Counted from the stretch's first letter, positions 1-8,969 are shown. The stretch: DNA of 15,812 nucleotides from Candidatus Brocadiaceae bacterium (GCA_003567495.1 PWZK01000347.1:1-15812); one strand, 5' to 3'. Notes: generated by a model not told the origin, from the sequence alone. Numbers and translations are program-made.

Positions 1-951
<951 letters not shown>

Positions 952-1083
952 TTCTCACTACCTTACATACTTCCGGCTTCGTAAGCAACACCGGTCGCAT
1001 TTGAGCCCGGCTCCAACCATTGTTTCGGCTCGCAAATACTACACCTTTACCATCTCTTAAACTGTACTTCTCCGTCTCCTTAA

Positions 1084-1095
1084 TTTCAAAGAACA
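1084..1095 (-). promoter_or_regulatory. rRNA leader boxA antitermination element
   Basis: The minus strand reads TGTTCTTTGAAA about 130 nt upstream of the 16S 5' end and ~90 nt downstream of the nearer promoter. This is the form of boxA found in many bacterial rRNA leaders, where NusB/S10 (NusE) assemble an antitermination complex. A second boxA-like string, TGCTCTTTTA, lies just upstream at 1108-1117 and resembles the E. coli version. I see the motifs directly; their function is inferred from position. Confidence 0.7.
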
Positions 1096-1186
1096 AACGC
1101 CCTCCGCTAAAAGAGCAAAAAGCGCAACAACCTTTATATCAAAAGCGGCAAACACAGCCGCATCTTTTCAAAGCCACAACCTTTTT

Positions 1187-1215
1187 ATTCTACCATAACC
1201 GATATCGAATGTCAA
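1187..1215 (-). promoter_or_regulatory. rRNA promoter, proximal (P2-like)
   Basis: On the minus strand, TTGACA (1215-1210) and TAGAAT (1192-1187) are separated by exactly 17 nt. The -35 is perfect and the -10 has one change. Transcription would start near 1180, giving a leader of about 230 nt before 16S that contains boxA. Confidence 0.8.
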
Positions 1216-1261
1216 GGGCAAAGAAAGGCTCGTAAAAAAGACTGCCCGAAACAACAGCACA

Positions 1262-1290
1262 ATTATAGCAAATTTGAAAATAAAGGTCAA
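1262..1290 (-). promoter_or_regulatory. rRNA promoter, distal (P1-like)
   Basis: On the minus strand, TTGACC (1290-1285) and a perfect TATAAT (1267-1262) are separated by 17 nt, 75 bp upstream of the second promoter. Two tandem sigma70-type promoters before a 16S gene resemble the P1/P2 arrangement of other rRNA operons. Confidence 0.75.
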
Positions 1291-1564
1291 ATGCACGGAG
1301 AAAAGCAAGGCAAATACATTCAGTACCGCCGCCCCGTACCAGACCCCGGTGTTGGATTCCTGCTGGAAGGTTACGCAATCAAACCCACCCACAAAACACC
1401 ATACTACCAGCCGCACATAACGACGCCCGTCGCGGCTCTCGATCATGGTGTTAATTTTAACATAAATCGCAATGCCGGTCAAATGACAAGGAATTTGCGC
1501 CCGGTAATCTCCGGAAACAGGGATAATCTCTGAACAATCTGAGTTCCGAGATACGCGAAAAACG
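1291..1564. other. Spacer between rRNA promoters and IS remnant; no gene seen
   Basis: Short open frames on both strands here have no recognisable domain, no ribosome binding site and overlap each other. Transposase similarity ends near 1605, and I cannot find the missing 3' end or terminal repeat of the element here. I see nothing supportable. Confidence 0.6.
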
Positions 1565-2005
1565 TTACAGCACAAATTCCTCCATACAGTTACCATGTAA
1601 ACCGCTGTGGGGAGAATCGATGATGTTGGTCGTGCCAAGGCAGCGGCGAAGTGTTTTTGGAAGGCCCAGCATGTTGATGGTGAACATTTCATCCAGTCCT
1701 TCCAAAAGACTCCCGGAAGCGCTGGGATACTCCAGCTCAAGCCATTTTGCCAGTTGATTCAGTTTCTTTTTACCCTTATCGGCTTCCATAGAGAATGCTG
1801 CTCTCATAGCGCATTTAACCAGGTCTTTTTGATCCTCCGGCAGATAGTCCAATACATTCCTGACCTTGTGATTGCGGCAGCGCTGGACGGGGTTGTCCGT
1901 GCCATAAACCGCGTCTATAGCACACCTCAATGCCTTGCTGCCGTCGATAACAAACAAACGAAGGCGATCAACTTTTTCAACGATGTCCGACTGTTCCTTC
2001 TTCAT
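1565..2005 (-). pseudogene. IS256-family (Mutator-type) transposase, broken
   Basis: The 146-residue frame begins with ATG preceded by AAAGGAGG, so the original start is kept. After about 11-12 residues (MKKEQSDIVEKV) it jumps into the catalytic core: LFVIDGSKALR carries the second catalytic Asp, followed by QRCRNHKVRNVLDYLP with the conserved Cys/His pair, and LLEGLDEMFTINMLGLP with the region of the catalytic Glu. It ends in TTNIIDSPHSG plus unrelated residues. Intact family members are ~400 aa. The N-terminal DNA-binding part, the first catalytic Asp and the C-terminus are absent. The family call is firm; inactivity follows from the missing first Asp. Confidence 0.85.
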
Positions 2006-2075
2006 GGCTACTCCTCCTTTAAAAAGGGTTTGGGAACACTCTGATTTTACAATAAATCAGAGGGAGTAGCCATTT

Positions 2076-2118
2076 TCTCTCTTTTTCAACCTTCAACTAC
2101 GGATGGGACAACGTCGTA
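2076..2118 (-). repeat. Shared IS end sequence, copy 1
   Basis: A 43-bp stretch matches 5447-5489 in the same orientation. The first 35 positions have one difference, then three changed positions are followed by an identical TCGTA. It lies upstream of the transposase start in both remnants and probably contains the 5' terminal repeat of the parent IS. The parent element's exact ends are not known to me. Confidence 0.75.
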
Positions 2119-2133
2119 CGGACCAACACTGAT

Positions 2134-3561
2134 TTATTCGGAGTCGGGTTTCAGCCACTCGGTATGAAACACTCCTTCTTTGTCGATTCTCTGGTACGTA
2201 TGTGCGCCGAAATAATCTCTCTGTGCCTGTATGAGATTGGCCGAGAGACGCTCGCGCCGATAGCTGTCGTAGTATGCGAGTGCAGAGCTGAAGGCCGGAG
2301 TCGGCAGCCCGAGCTTCACCCCGGTCTGAACGACCTGTCGCCAGTCCTCCTGTGCGTCATGGACGGCGTCTCTAAAGTAAGGCGCCAGCAGAAGATTCGC
2401 CAGGTCGGGCTCGGCATCGAATGCATCTTTTATGCGCTGCAGGAACTGCGCTCTTATAATACATCCGCCGCGCCACATAAGTGCGATCTTGCCGTAATCG
2501 AGTCCCCATTCGTATTCTTTGGAAGCCTCTTTCAGCAGCGCAAAGCCCTGCGCATAGGAGCAGATTTTTGAAGCATACAGGGCGTTACGTATGGCATCCG
2601 TAAGCTGCTTTTTATCGCCGTCGTATTTCCCGTCCGGGCCTTCGAGCAGTTTTGAAGCTGCGACCCGTTCCTCTTTCTGCCCGGAGATGCACCTTGCAAA
2701 AACGGCTTCGGCGATGGTAGGCGCCGGAACGCCGAGGTCCAGTGCGGCCTGGCTGGTCCATTTCCCCGTACCTTTCTGCCCGGCGGTATCGAGTATCATC
2801 TCGACCAGAGGGTTGCCCGTTTCTGTATCCTTGCGGGCAAAAATATCGCGCGTTATTTCAATCAGATAGCTGTCAAGATCGCCTTCGTTCCACTCTGCAA
2901 ACACCTCATGCAGCTCGTCGGCGTCCATGCCAAGGGCGTTTTTCATGATATAATAGGCTTCACATATAAGCTGCATATCGCCGTACTCTATACCGTTATG
3001 CACCATCTTGACAAAATGTCCGGCTCCGTCCGAGCCCAGCCAGTCGCAGCAGGGCGAGCCGTCGCTTACTTTTGCGGCCACGCTCTGGAGGATCGGTTTC
3101 AGATGCTGCCATGCCTGCTCGGAGCCACCGGGCATAATGCTCGGGCCTTTGAGGGCGCCCTCTTCGCCGCCGGATACGCCAGTGCCGATATAAAGGAGCC
3201 CTTTCTCTTCCACAGCTTTTGTGCGGCGTATGGTGTCTGGAAAATGCGAGTTTCCGCCGTCTATGATAATATCGCCTTCTTCGAGATGAGGGATTAGCTG
3301 GTCAATAAAGGCATCGACCGGCCATCCGGCCTTGACCATGAGCATCACCTTTCGGGGACGCTTGAGCGCGTCTGTAAGTTCCTGAATCGAATGGGTCCCG
3401 ATTATGTTTTTGCCCTTTGCCCCGCCAGCAATAAAGTTATCCACTTTCTCTACAGTGCGGTTATAGACTGCAACCGAAAACCCTTTACTTTCCATGTTCA
3501 GAACCAGGTTTTCTCCCATAACCGCCAGACCGATAAGTCCTATGTCAGCTTTTTCCGCCAT
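2134..3561 (-). CDS. gnd: 6-phosphogluconate dehydrogenase, decarboxylating
   Basis: The enzyme oxidises and decarboxylates 6-phosphogluconate to ribulose 5-phosphate in the oxidative pentose phosphate pathway, in the cytosol. The protein has 475 residues, the usual length of the long form. The N-terminal Rossmann domain has GLAVMGENL (11-19) and the NRT loop (34-36) that suits NADP. The substrate-site signatures are GGNSHFPDT (102-110), GVSGGEEGALKGPSIMPGG (128-146) and KMVHNGIEYGDMQ, giving catalytic Lys185 and Glu192. The all-helical C-terminal domain starts with WNEGDLDSYLIEIT and ends with the tail HTYQRID...GVFHTEW that reaches into the partner subunit of the dimer. The start is supported by GGAGAG 5 nt upstream of ATG. 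It lies 160 bp downstream of the LarA-family gene on the same strand, so co-transcription is possible. Nothing is missing or broken. Confidence 0.97.
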   Translation of the reverse strand: MAEKADIGLIGLAVMGENLVLNMESKGFSVAVYNRTVEKVDNFIAGGAKGKNIIGTHSIQELTDALKRPRKVMLMVKAGWPVDAFIDQLIPHLEEGDIIIDGGNSHFPDTIRRTKAVEEKGLLYIGTGVSGGEEGALKGPSIMPGGSEQAWQHLKPILQSVAAKVSDGSPCCDWLGSDGAGHFVKMVHNGIEYGDMQLICEAYYIMKNALGMDADELHEVFAEWNEGDLDSYLIEITRDIFARKDTETGNPLVEMILDTAGQKGTGKWTSQAALDLGVPAPTIAEAVFARCISGQKEERVAASKLLEGPDGKYDGDKKQLTDAIRNALYASKICSYAQGFALLKEASKEYEWGLDYGKIALMWRGGCIIRAQFLQRIKDAFDAEPDLANLLLAPYFRDAVHDAQEDWRQVVQTGVKLGLPTPAFSSALAYYDSYRRERLSANLIQAQRDYFGAHTYQRIDKEGVFHTEWLKPDSE

Positions 3562-3721
3562 TGTTACTCTCCATTATGCAAGGTTGTAAATTGAGTAAAA
3601 TGTTTTTCCCGCTTATTTCACGCGTTCTCGCAAAAAACTCCGTCGTATTAAAAGAAAGTTTTTGTCCTGTATTTTTCGGAATATCAGACGCCGGTGCGCA
3701 GACAAACATGCCGATACTTTT

Positions 3722-4972
3722 TCATCTTTTCAATTTGTACAGCATTTCGCCGGCTTTTGGCACGTACAATATGCCTTCGTTTTCCCGATCTTTGTAAGTT
3801 TTTTTATCTATGTCGGCAGGGTTCATATAGCCAAGGTTGACTTTCCTGCATCTTTGCTCGGGCACGGCGGAGGCCAGTATAACCTCCACTCTCGGTTTCT
3901 CCACCCCGTTTTCGTAGCTCCCGATCCCTTTTACGTGCGTGGAGTGTGCCAGGACTCCCCAGGGGTAGTCTTTGAACGTATCCCATTGTTTTCTGAAATA
4001 ATCCCGGGTATGGTATCCTATTTCGTCCAGAATCATGCCGTGGGTATAGGATATTTCGTCGACGTGGGGGGCATATATGATAAGTCTGCCGCCGTCGGCC
4101 ACCACCGGTTCAAGTTTGTACATGCATTTGCCGGCCGTCCAGAGGTCATCGTACATCCGGGGCGCACAGGAGAGCACGGTATGGAAGGGCCGGTTTTTAT
4201 ATGTAATGTGCAGGCTGTCGGACAGATCGGCCGCCTTCGACCAGGCGTCTTCCGGTTTGCCGTAGTAGAGGCCGGCAGTTTCCAGGCCCTTTACAACCAT
4301 GCAAAAGGCGCTGCGCTCTACGGGCAGGTAGGAAGCAGCCAGATCCAGCACGCGCCGCACCGGCGTCCATTTGGCGCCTATTATCTCCGGGTTGGTGATA
4401 ACGGCGCCGAGCCAGTGGAAAAAATCTATGATTTCCCTGCCTGCAATACCGGGGAAGATGTATTTATTGCCACCCGAAAAACCGACCACTTCGTGCGGGA
4501 ATACGGGGCCGACGATCAGGACGTGGTCGTAGTCCATGATTTTTTTGTTTACGGTGAGCTTCACGGGCATACGGAACAGCCCGTCGCTGAGGCGGTCAAT
4601 CTCTTCTTCCGATATGACACCGACCTCCATCAGCGCATTCGAGTCGTCCCACCGGTGATTGAAAAATCCGACATTCTTATATTTTTCGCGCCGTTCGCCG
4701 GCTGTTATGTCCATTCGCTCATTAATTTGCGCCTCCGTCATCGGAGGGTGCGTGCCGAGTGCAACCATCACATCCAGTGCTTCTGCTCTGCCCGAGAGGG
4801 ATTCAAATATGCTTCTGAACATAAGCCCGACCGGCGCCGTGCGCGTATGGTCTGGCACAACTATCAGCACCTTTTTACCGTCAAGATCTGCGCGCCCAAG
4901 AGATTCCGATACCAGCGCGGCAATTTCGGTATCCGACAGGCACCTATCTCTATGTCCCTCTCCATAAATCAT
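3722..4972 (-). CDS. LarA-family nickel-pincer racemase/epimerase
   Basis: This 416-aa protein belongs to the lactate racemase (LarA, formerly DUF2088) family. Such enzymes racemise or epimerise 2-hydroxy acids by hydride transfer to a covalently bound nickel-pincer nucleotide (NPN). Every key residue of Lactobacillus LarA has a counterpart at family spacing: Lys170 (Lys184, cofactor attachment) in GFSGGNKYIFPGIAG, His160 (His174) exactly 10 residues before it, His186 (His200, nickel ligand) 16 after it, and His75 (His108) in GTHPPM. The DHTR motif is at 41-44. A functional cofactor site is therefore likely, but the substrate is unknown. No larB, larC or larE cofactor-synthesis gene lies in the window. 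The neighbour gnd hints at a sugar-acid substrate, which is inference only. The start has a weak GAGG about 11 nt upstream and a clear promoter. I leave the symbol blank because many homologues are not lactate racemases. Confidence 0.9.
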   Translation of the reverse strand: MIYGEGHRDRCLSDTEIAALVSESLGRADLDGKKVLIVVPDHTRTAPVGLMFRSIFESLSGRAEALDVMVALGTHPPMTEAQINERMDITAGERREKYKNVGFFNHRWDDSNALMEVGVISEEEIDRLSDGLFRMPVKLTVNKKIMDYDHVLIVGPVFPHEVVGFSGGNKYIFPGIAGREIIDFFHWLGAVITNPEIIGAKWTPVRRVLDLAASYLPVERSAFCMVVKGLETAGLYYGKPEDAWSKAADLSDSLHITYKNRPFHTVLSCAPRMYDDLWTAGKCMYKLEPVVADGGRLIIYAPHVDEISYTHGMILDEIGYHTRDYFRKQWDTFKDYPWGVLAHSTHVKGIGSYENGVEKPRVEVILASAVPEQRCRKVNLGYMNPADIDKKTYKDRENEGILYVPKAGEMLYKLKR

Positions 4973-5024
4973 ATAATTCTACGACCTCGGGGTTCAGGTC
5001 AACGGAAAAAACACAGGCGCATGT

Positions 5025-5053
5025 ATTGTATAAAAAGCAGGGCGCCGAGTCAA
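5025..5053 (-). promoter_or_regulatory. Promoter of the LarA-family gene
   Basis: On the minus strand, TTGACT (5053-5048) and TACAAT (5030-5025) are separated by exactly 17 nt. Transcription would begin near 5018, leaving a leader of about 45 nt before the ATG at 4972. The promoter lies outside the IS remnant, so expression does not depend on it. It may also serve gnd downstream. Confidence 0.65.
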
Positions 5054-5188
5054 AGGTAAAGTATTCAGAGGAATTTGCGCTGCGGGTTATGGACGCAAGG
5101 ACGGATACAAACGGGGTAAACGGAAGCGGGCAATACTGGGAAGCAACCCGCCAGGGATAACCGGTCGAAGCAAGTAACAGAAGATTGC

Positions 5189-5218
5189 ATGAGGGCGGGT
5201 CAATCCACCTGCCCTCAT
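5189..5218. other. Strong hairpin without a U-tract
   Basis: A 12-bp stem (5189-5200 with 5207-5218, one G-T pair) closes a 6-nt loop. Neither strand has a run of T after it, so it is not a standard intrinsic terminator. It sits between IS remnant B and the larA-like promoter and could be a leftover of the mobile element or a transcription barrier. The function is unknown. Confidence 0.4.
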
Positions 5219-5278
5219 TACCTTGGCAACCAACTAAGATATGAAGGGCGAAAGCCGCATTCACGCTGAACCAATACA

Positions 5279-5425
5279 GTCCTTGTCGTCGAAACGCCGC
5301 TCGCACAGCTTCTTGAGCTTCTTCTCGCTTTCTTCGACAAACTCGCGGCTGAGCTGTGACTTGCTGACGCCGACCGTATGAGCCATCTCGGGAAGGATAT
5401 CTTTATACTTGCGCGTCGAGACGCC
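5279..5425 (-). pseudogene. IS256-family transposase fragment (remnant B)
   Basis: About 49 codons on the minus strand translate to a piece of the N-terminal half of an IS256-type transposase, with GVSTRKYKDILPEMA and GVSKSQLSREFVEESEKK, then LKKLCERRFDDKD. This is the helix-turn-helix-containing region just before the first catalytic Asp. A TGA lies two codons upstream of it, and the frame leaves the family after FDDKD and soon stops. It has no start codon of its own. Remnant A lacks precisely this part, so the two fragments are complementary pieces of the same kind of protein rather than overlapping copies. Confidence 0.8.
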
Positions 5426-5446
5426 TTTTCAGTAAAATATCCAATA

Positions 5447-5489
5447 TCTCTCTTTTTCAACCTTCAACTACGAATGGGACATGCTCGTA
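5447..5489 (-). repeat. Shared IS end sequence, copy 2
   Basis: This matches 2076-2118 at 39 of 43 positions in the same orientation. The match breaks off at 5446 on the transposase side, where the two remnants carry different deletions. Confidence 0.75.
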
Positions 5490-5538
5490 AAAAACGCCAG
5501 TACCTCGTTTATTTAATAACCCCTAAACAATTAAGATC

Positions 5539-8250
5539 ATGTCCAAAAACGGCCATTTTAAATTGTTTCTGACAAAGGTCATGCTCATCGCCGCCGTGGC
5601 TGTGATACTGGTTGCGGTCTGGCAATTGCTGACCTCCGAACAAAGGCTCAAAAAAACCCTGCGGGAAGGATTTCACGAAAACGTGCATCCGGAATTTAAC
5701 CTTTCCGTGGAAAAAGCTCACCTCTCGCCCACGCTGAGATTTACTATGAACGACGGGACGCTAAGGGCTCAGGATGAGGACCGACCCTTGCTGATTTGGG
5801 ATAAGGCTATTGCCCGGCTCAATCCGATTCTGTTTGCAAAAGGCCGCATCGTTCCGGCCTGTGTAACGGTGGATCGCCCGACGATACGGCTGAGATACCG
5901 GCCGGCAAAACAACTCTGGAACCTGGAAGAATTTCTGGTTGGAATAGACCCCGACAAACCCCGATTCAGAGAACTGCTGCGCGACGGCGTGCATGTGGAA
6001 AACGCTACGGTAGATGTGCTGTCGGATGAAATCTTTAACGACACCAATCCGCGAATCATCAGGGGCATACAGATGAGCGTCAGGCGGAGAGCTTTCTATC
6101 CGAGCGTGTGGGATTTTGCGGGTAGGATTGGAGAAGGGCCCCTGACAGATATCCGCATTGAAGGGACTTACGACTCGGGCGGGCTGAACCTGAGGGTTAA
6201 TGCCGAAAACCTGAATGTGGACAGCGAATTTCTTAATTGGATACCGGCGGGTAAAAATCTGGAACGTATCTTCAGGCCGCGCGGCGCTGTGAGCGGCGAC
6301 CTGGCACTGAGCGTCGATTCCGAATTCGACGCGTCGTGGCGCGGGCGCATAAATATCGGCAACATGCAAGCAAAAAACCGTTTCTACCCCCTGGAAATCC
6401 AGGACCTTAGCGGAATGGTCGAAATAATCGATCGGAAAACCTATTTCAGAAATGTAAAAGGGCTGATAAAAATCGAAGACGACGGAGCCGGGCAAACTAT
6501 ACCGGTGGAAATCAGTGGCTCTACTGATATGGAAAAACGCGAGACGCTTGTAAATATAATGGCCGCTGGACTGCCGCTTAACGAGAAAACCATAGAGAAT
6601 ATCCCGGAAGCGGGGAAAGAATTATGGGAGAGGCTCAGACCCTCGGGCACGGCGGACATAAAGCTTTCCACCCGGAATAAAATAAACGGTGCGGATACGG
6701 ACTTTTCAGCCTCCGTAAACCTGCGGGATGTGACAATCAGCCCGAATGAAATCCCATTTCCGATCGAGAATATATACGGTGATCTCTTTATAGACGGCGA
6801 CGGCGTCAGGCTGAGCGGAATAACGGGCACCGTCTCACGCCGCGATAGGCCTGCGAGGATCTCGATAAACGGCTCTTTCGACATGCAGGGGGGTCTCAGA
6901 GAGCTGCATGTAGAGTTCAACGACCTGCATGTCGACCGGGAACTTCTGGCCGAAATTCCCGGTAATATAAAGGCGCTTACGGATCTCAATCCCTCCGGAC
7001 GCATAGACGGCGAATTTTTCGTACGCGACGACGGATCTGAAATATCCTGCAACGTGAACCTTAAGTCCGGCAGGGTCGAGACCGAGTTCTTTCCGCTGCC
7101 TCTTGAAGAACTGTCCGGCACGATACGCCTGGCCGATAATGTGCTGACATTGGAATCTCTGGCCGGCACTGTGCGGCACCGTCCGACCGGTGATCGCGAC
7201 TGTGCCGTGAGAACCGGGCAGTTTAAAATAGGAGGTCGATACGACCTGGGCCGGGAACAGGGCGAATTCCGGGTGAACGTAGAAGATATCGACATCGACC
7301 GCGATATTGTTCTCAGTATCCCGGTGGCAGGCGAAGAGCTGTGGGAGAACCACCGGCCACAGGGTGTTATCTCGATAGACGGAACGATAGAATACTGCGG
7401 GGAAAAAGAAACTGATAAGTTCTCCTACCACCTGAACACCGACTTGAAAAACGTTTCGGTGAGGTGGGGGGCAAATAACGCAGACGACCTCTCACTGGTT
7501 CTGTCGGGCCTGCACGGGCGGATGCTTGTAACCAACGATCTCATCCACGCTCCAGATCTGACAGGCACGATCGGGGGCGGGAAAGTTGACCTGCGGGGAA
7601 TTGTGTCGGGTCTTACAGAAAATGAGGACCTGAGGTATGAGGCCGACATCGGATTCAACCGCGTAGATATCAGAAAACTACTTAGAGAAGTGACCGGCAG
7701 GGAGCTGAACGTGAGGGGCCGTCTTTCAGGGGTGCTGGAAATCGCAGGCCGCAACGGCAATGACCGCGTGCTCGAAGGCCAGGGCGAGCTTTCATTTACC
7801 CAAGGCCACATATGGAACGCGCCGGTCTTTATGGGGCTGATCGAAGTTCTGCACCTGTCCAGACCCGGCGAACTGGGGGACTTCGACCGCGGAGAGGCCC
7901 AATATACCATACACGACGACTATCTTTACGTGCAGCATTTTGAACTCCGCAGTCCGAGCGCCGAACTCACCGGCTCGGGAAAAGTAAGGCTTCAAGACGG
8001 AGCGCTTGACGCCAGGATGGTAGCCGCAACAATACCGGAGGGCGGTATCCCCATACTAAGCCCGGCGATTAAAACGATACTCGGGCCGGTCCAGCGCGAG
8101 TTGGTAAGAGTAAATGTCACCGGAACTGTCGCAGAACCGCGCTACTCACACTCTGTAATCGGAAGATTGACACGCCCGGTGCAGACACTGTACGATATAT
8201 TTATGAGCCCGCTGAGAATCACTGATGATGATGAAGAAGGGGACGGTTAG
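5539..8250 (+). CDS. AsmA-like inner-membrane protein, repeat-built (probable lipid-transport bridge)
   Basis: The 903-aa protein has one N-terminal membrane anchor (about 12-31) and a long beta-rich region facing the periplasm. The last ~150 residues match the AsmA C-terminal pattern, including FELRSPSAELTGSGKVRLQDG (801-821). Four near-identical motifs of the form IP-x-G-x-x-L-x-x-x-(R/N)P-x-G start at 235, 355, 473 and 594; a fifth, weaker one (LLREVTGRELNVRGRLSG) is at 714. The spacing is 118-121 residues. A second motif recurs between them: FYPLEIQDLSG, PFPIENIYGD, PLPLEELSG and a weaker copy near 650. This fits repeating beta-groove proteins (AsmA, TamB, YhdP), which carry phospholipid or LPS between membranes. 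No SD precedes the ATG; I keep it because the anchor follows at once, with ATG at 5581 as an alternative. A large LptA-like gene follows 720 bp later. Confidence 0.8.
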   Translation: MSKNGHFKLFLTKVMLIAAVAVILVAVWQLLTSEQRLKKTLREGFHENVHPEFNLSVEKAHLSPTLRFTMNDGTLRAQDEDRPLLIWDKAIARLNPILFAKGRIVPACVTVDRPTIRLRYRPAKQLWNLEEFLVGIDPDKPRFRELLRDGVHVENATVDVLSDEIFNDTNPRIIRGIQMSVRRRAFYPSVWDFAGRIGEGPLTDIRIEGTYDSGGLNLRVNAENLNVDSEFLNWIPAGKNLERIFRPRGAVSGDLALSVDSEFDASWRGRINIGNMQAKNRFYPLEIQDLSGMVEIIDRKTYFRNVKGLIKIEDDGAGQTIPVEISGSTDMEKRETLVNIMAAGLPLNEKTIENIPEAGKELWERLRPSGTADIKLSTRNKINGADTDFSASVNLRDVTISPNEIPFPIENIYGDLFIDGDGVRLSGITGTVSRRDRPARISINGSFDMQGGLRELHVEFNDLHVDRELLAEIPGNIKALTDLNPSGRIDGEFFVRDDGSEISCNVNLKSGRVETEFFPLPLEELSGTIRLADNVLTLESLAGTVRHRPTGDRDCAVRTGQFKIGGRYDLGREQGEFRVNVEDIDIDRDIVLSIPVAGEELWENHRPQGVISIDGTIEYCGEKETDKFSYHLNTDLKNVSVRWGANNADDLSLVLSGLHGRMLVTNDLIHAPDLTGTIGGGKVDLRGIVSGLTENEDLRYEADIGFNRVDIRKLLREVTGRELNVRGRLSGVLEIAGRNGNDRVLEGQGELSFTQGHIWNAPVFMGLIEVLHLSRPGELGDFDRGEAQYTIHDDYLYVQHFELRSPSAELTGSGKVRLQDGALDARMVAATIPEGGIPILSPAIKTILGPVQRELVRVNVTGTVAEPRYSHSVIGRLTRPVQTLYDIFMSPLRITDDDEEGDG

Positions 8251-8386
8251 TATCTTATTTCTAATTATCTTGTTTTGTTGCCTGCCTGGCGGCAGACAGG
8301 GCAAAAAGGATTAATTGAGACGCTGTAAGTGTCGTTTAAATAAGAATTAAAAATTAGAAATTAGGAATGAGGAATCAATGGCAACA
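8251..8386 (+). repeat. AT-rich interspersed repeat R1, copy 1
   Basis: The repeat begins with the first base after the stop codon of the AsmA-like gene. It shares with 12927-13045 the blocks TATCTTATTT-x-TAATTATC, GAGACGCTGTAAGTGTCGTT and TTAGAAATTAGGAATGAGG, in the same order and orientation. This copy has an extra GC-rich insert (about 8280-8310) with an inverted CCTGCC/GGCAGACAGG pair. It is non-coding. Confidence 0.75.
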
Positions 8387-8439
8387 ACAAAAGACAAACG
8401 GCAACGACAGAGAGTCGCGTAGCAGCGTTAGCCGTCAGG

Positions 8440-8765
8440 CCCGAAGGGCCGTCTGATTCATAGCCCGGGGTGGAAGCGCCCTGCCGTTGGGCGCTGTAAC
8501 CCCGGGAAACTCGTGCAGACACCAGAAAAGAGCCCCGCAGGGGCGATTCAAAGGTTTGGCGAAGCCAAAGGGTAGGTGACGCGCGCAACAAACGAGTCCT
8601 GAAGGGACGATATAGCAGTGGAAAAGAAGGCGCTCCTGGAATCTGTTGATCATTATGTCGCCCCTGCAGGGCTACATTGTCCGGGCATCGGTTTCCTATG
8701 GCTTCGCTTCGGTCCGTTGAACCTGCGCTTTGCCATAGGCTTTAGTATGACGCGCCGTTGGCGCT
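8440..8765. repeat. Cluster of short hairpin (REP-like) repeats R3, first block
   Basis: The clearest unit is a two-part hairpin: CCCGGGGT (8464-8471) pairs with ACCCCGGG (8499-8506), and AGCGCCC (8475-8481) pairs with GGGCGCT (8489-8495). Around it lie many small stems of the CCCCGCAGGGG or CCTGAAGGG kind. The block ends with a 27-bp string (8735-8761) that recurs at 12105-12131 with two changes. The style resembles REP-type palindromes of planctomycetes and Bacteroidetes; no RAYT transposase gene is visible. Open frames across it are artefacts. Confidence 0.7.
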
Positions 8766-8817
8766 GAAAGAAGGTGTGTTTTTTTATTGAATTTCGGTAT
8801 TGTAATTTTGAATTTAT

Positions 8818-8845
8818 TTGGAACTTGAGATTTTGAATTTATAAT
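8818..8845 (+). promoter_or_regulatory. Possible promoter of the LptA-like gene
   Basis: TTGGAA (8818-8823) and a perfect TATAAT (8840-8845) are 16 nt apart, about 120 bp before the ATG at 8970. The surrounding DNA is a low-complexity AT-rich repeat (variants of TTTTGAATTT), so chance matches are likely. Confidence 0.3.
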
Positions 8846-8969
8846 TTTCGCTGCGTATGCACAATACTGCGCCGAATGCGCCCTATTTTCAGAGCGGAGT
8901 CTTGGAAAATGCAAATCTGCCGCGCCCCGTAGAGGCGCGACATAGCGATCAGACATAAAAAAACGACAT

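Larger units (their letters stand above)
1565..2118 (-). mobile_element. IS256-family insertion sequence remnant A (internally deleted, 3' end lost)
   Basis: The remnant consists of an end sequence (2076-2118) shared with a second remnant at 5447-5489, a leader with a good ribosome binding site, the first codons of a transposase, an internal deletion, then the transposase catalytic region. Similarity stops after the conserved TTNIIDSPHSG block, so the C-terminal ~60-70 residues and the other element end are missing. The element cannot move itself. It separates the rRNA promoter region from gnd. Confidence 0.75.
4973..5278. other. Spacer between larA homologue and IS remnant B; promoter and one hairpin
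   Basis: No gene is supported here. A 118-codon minus-strand frame (4950-5306) has no domain, overlaps both the larA-like start and the transposase remnant, and is cysteine-rich noise. The stretch holds the larA-like promoter (5025-5053) and a 12-bp stem hairpin (5189-5218). Confidence 0.6.
5279..5489 (-). mobile_element. IS256-family insertion sequence remnant B
   Basis: The element end shared with remnant A (5447-5489) is joined, after about 20 nt, to an internal transposase fragment (5279-5425). The leader, start codon and first ~90 codons expected between them are missing, as is everything downstream. It lies 50 bp before the AsmA-like gene and in the same orientation as remnant A, so the two bracket gnd and the larA homologue as direct repeats. 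Confidence 0.7.

Noticed and set aside
3662..5059. A 465-codon plus-strand open frame antisense to the LarA-family gene
   Set aside because: It is the reverse-strand shadow of a well-supported gene, with no SD or domain.
5100..5280. Possible degraded group II intron (GGCGAAAGCC and a nearby strong hairpin)
   Set aside because: No reverse transcriptase fragment and no recognisable domain V is visible. The resemblance is too weak.
4950..5306. 118-codon minus-strand frame upstream of the larA homologue
   Set aside because: It has no domain, overlaps both the larA-like start and the transposase remnant, and contains the larA-like promoter.
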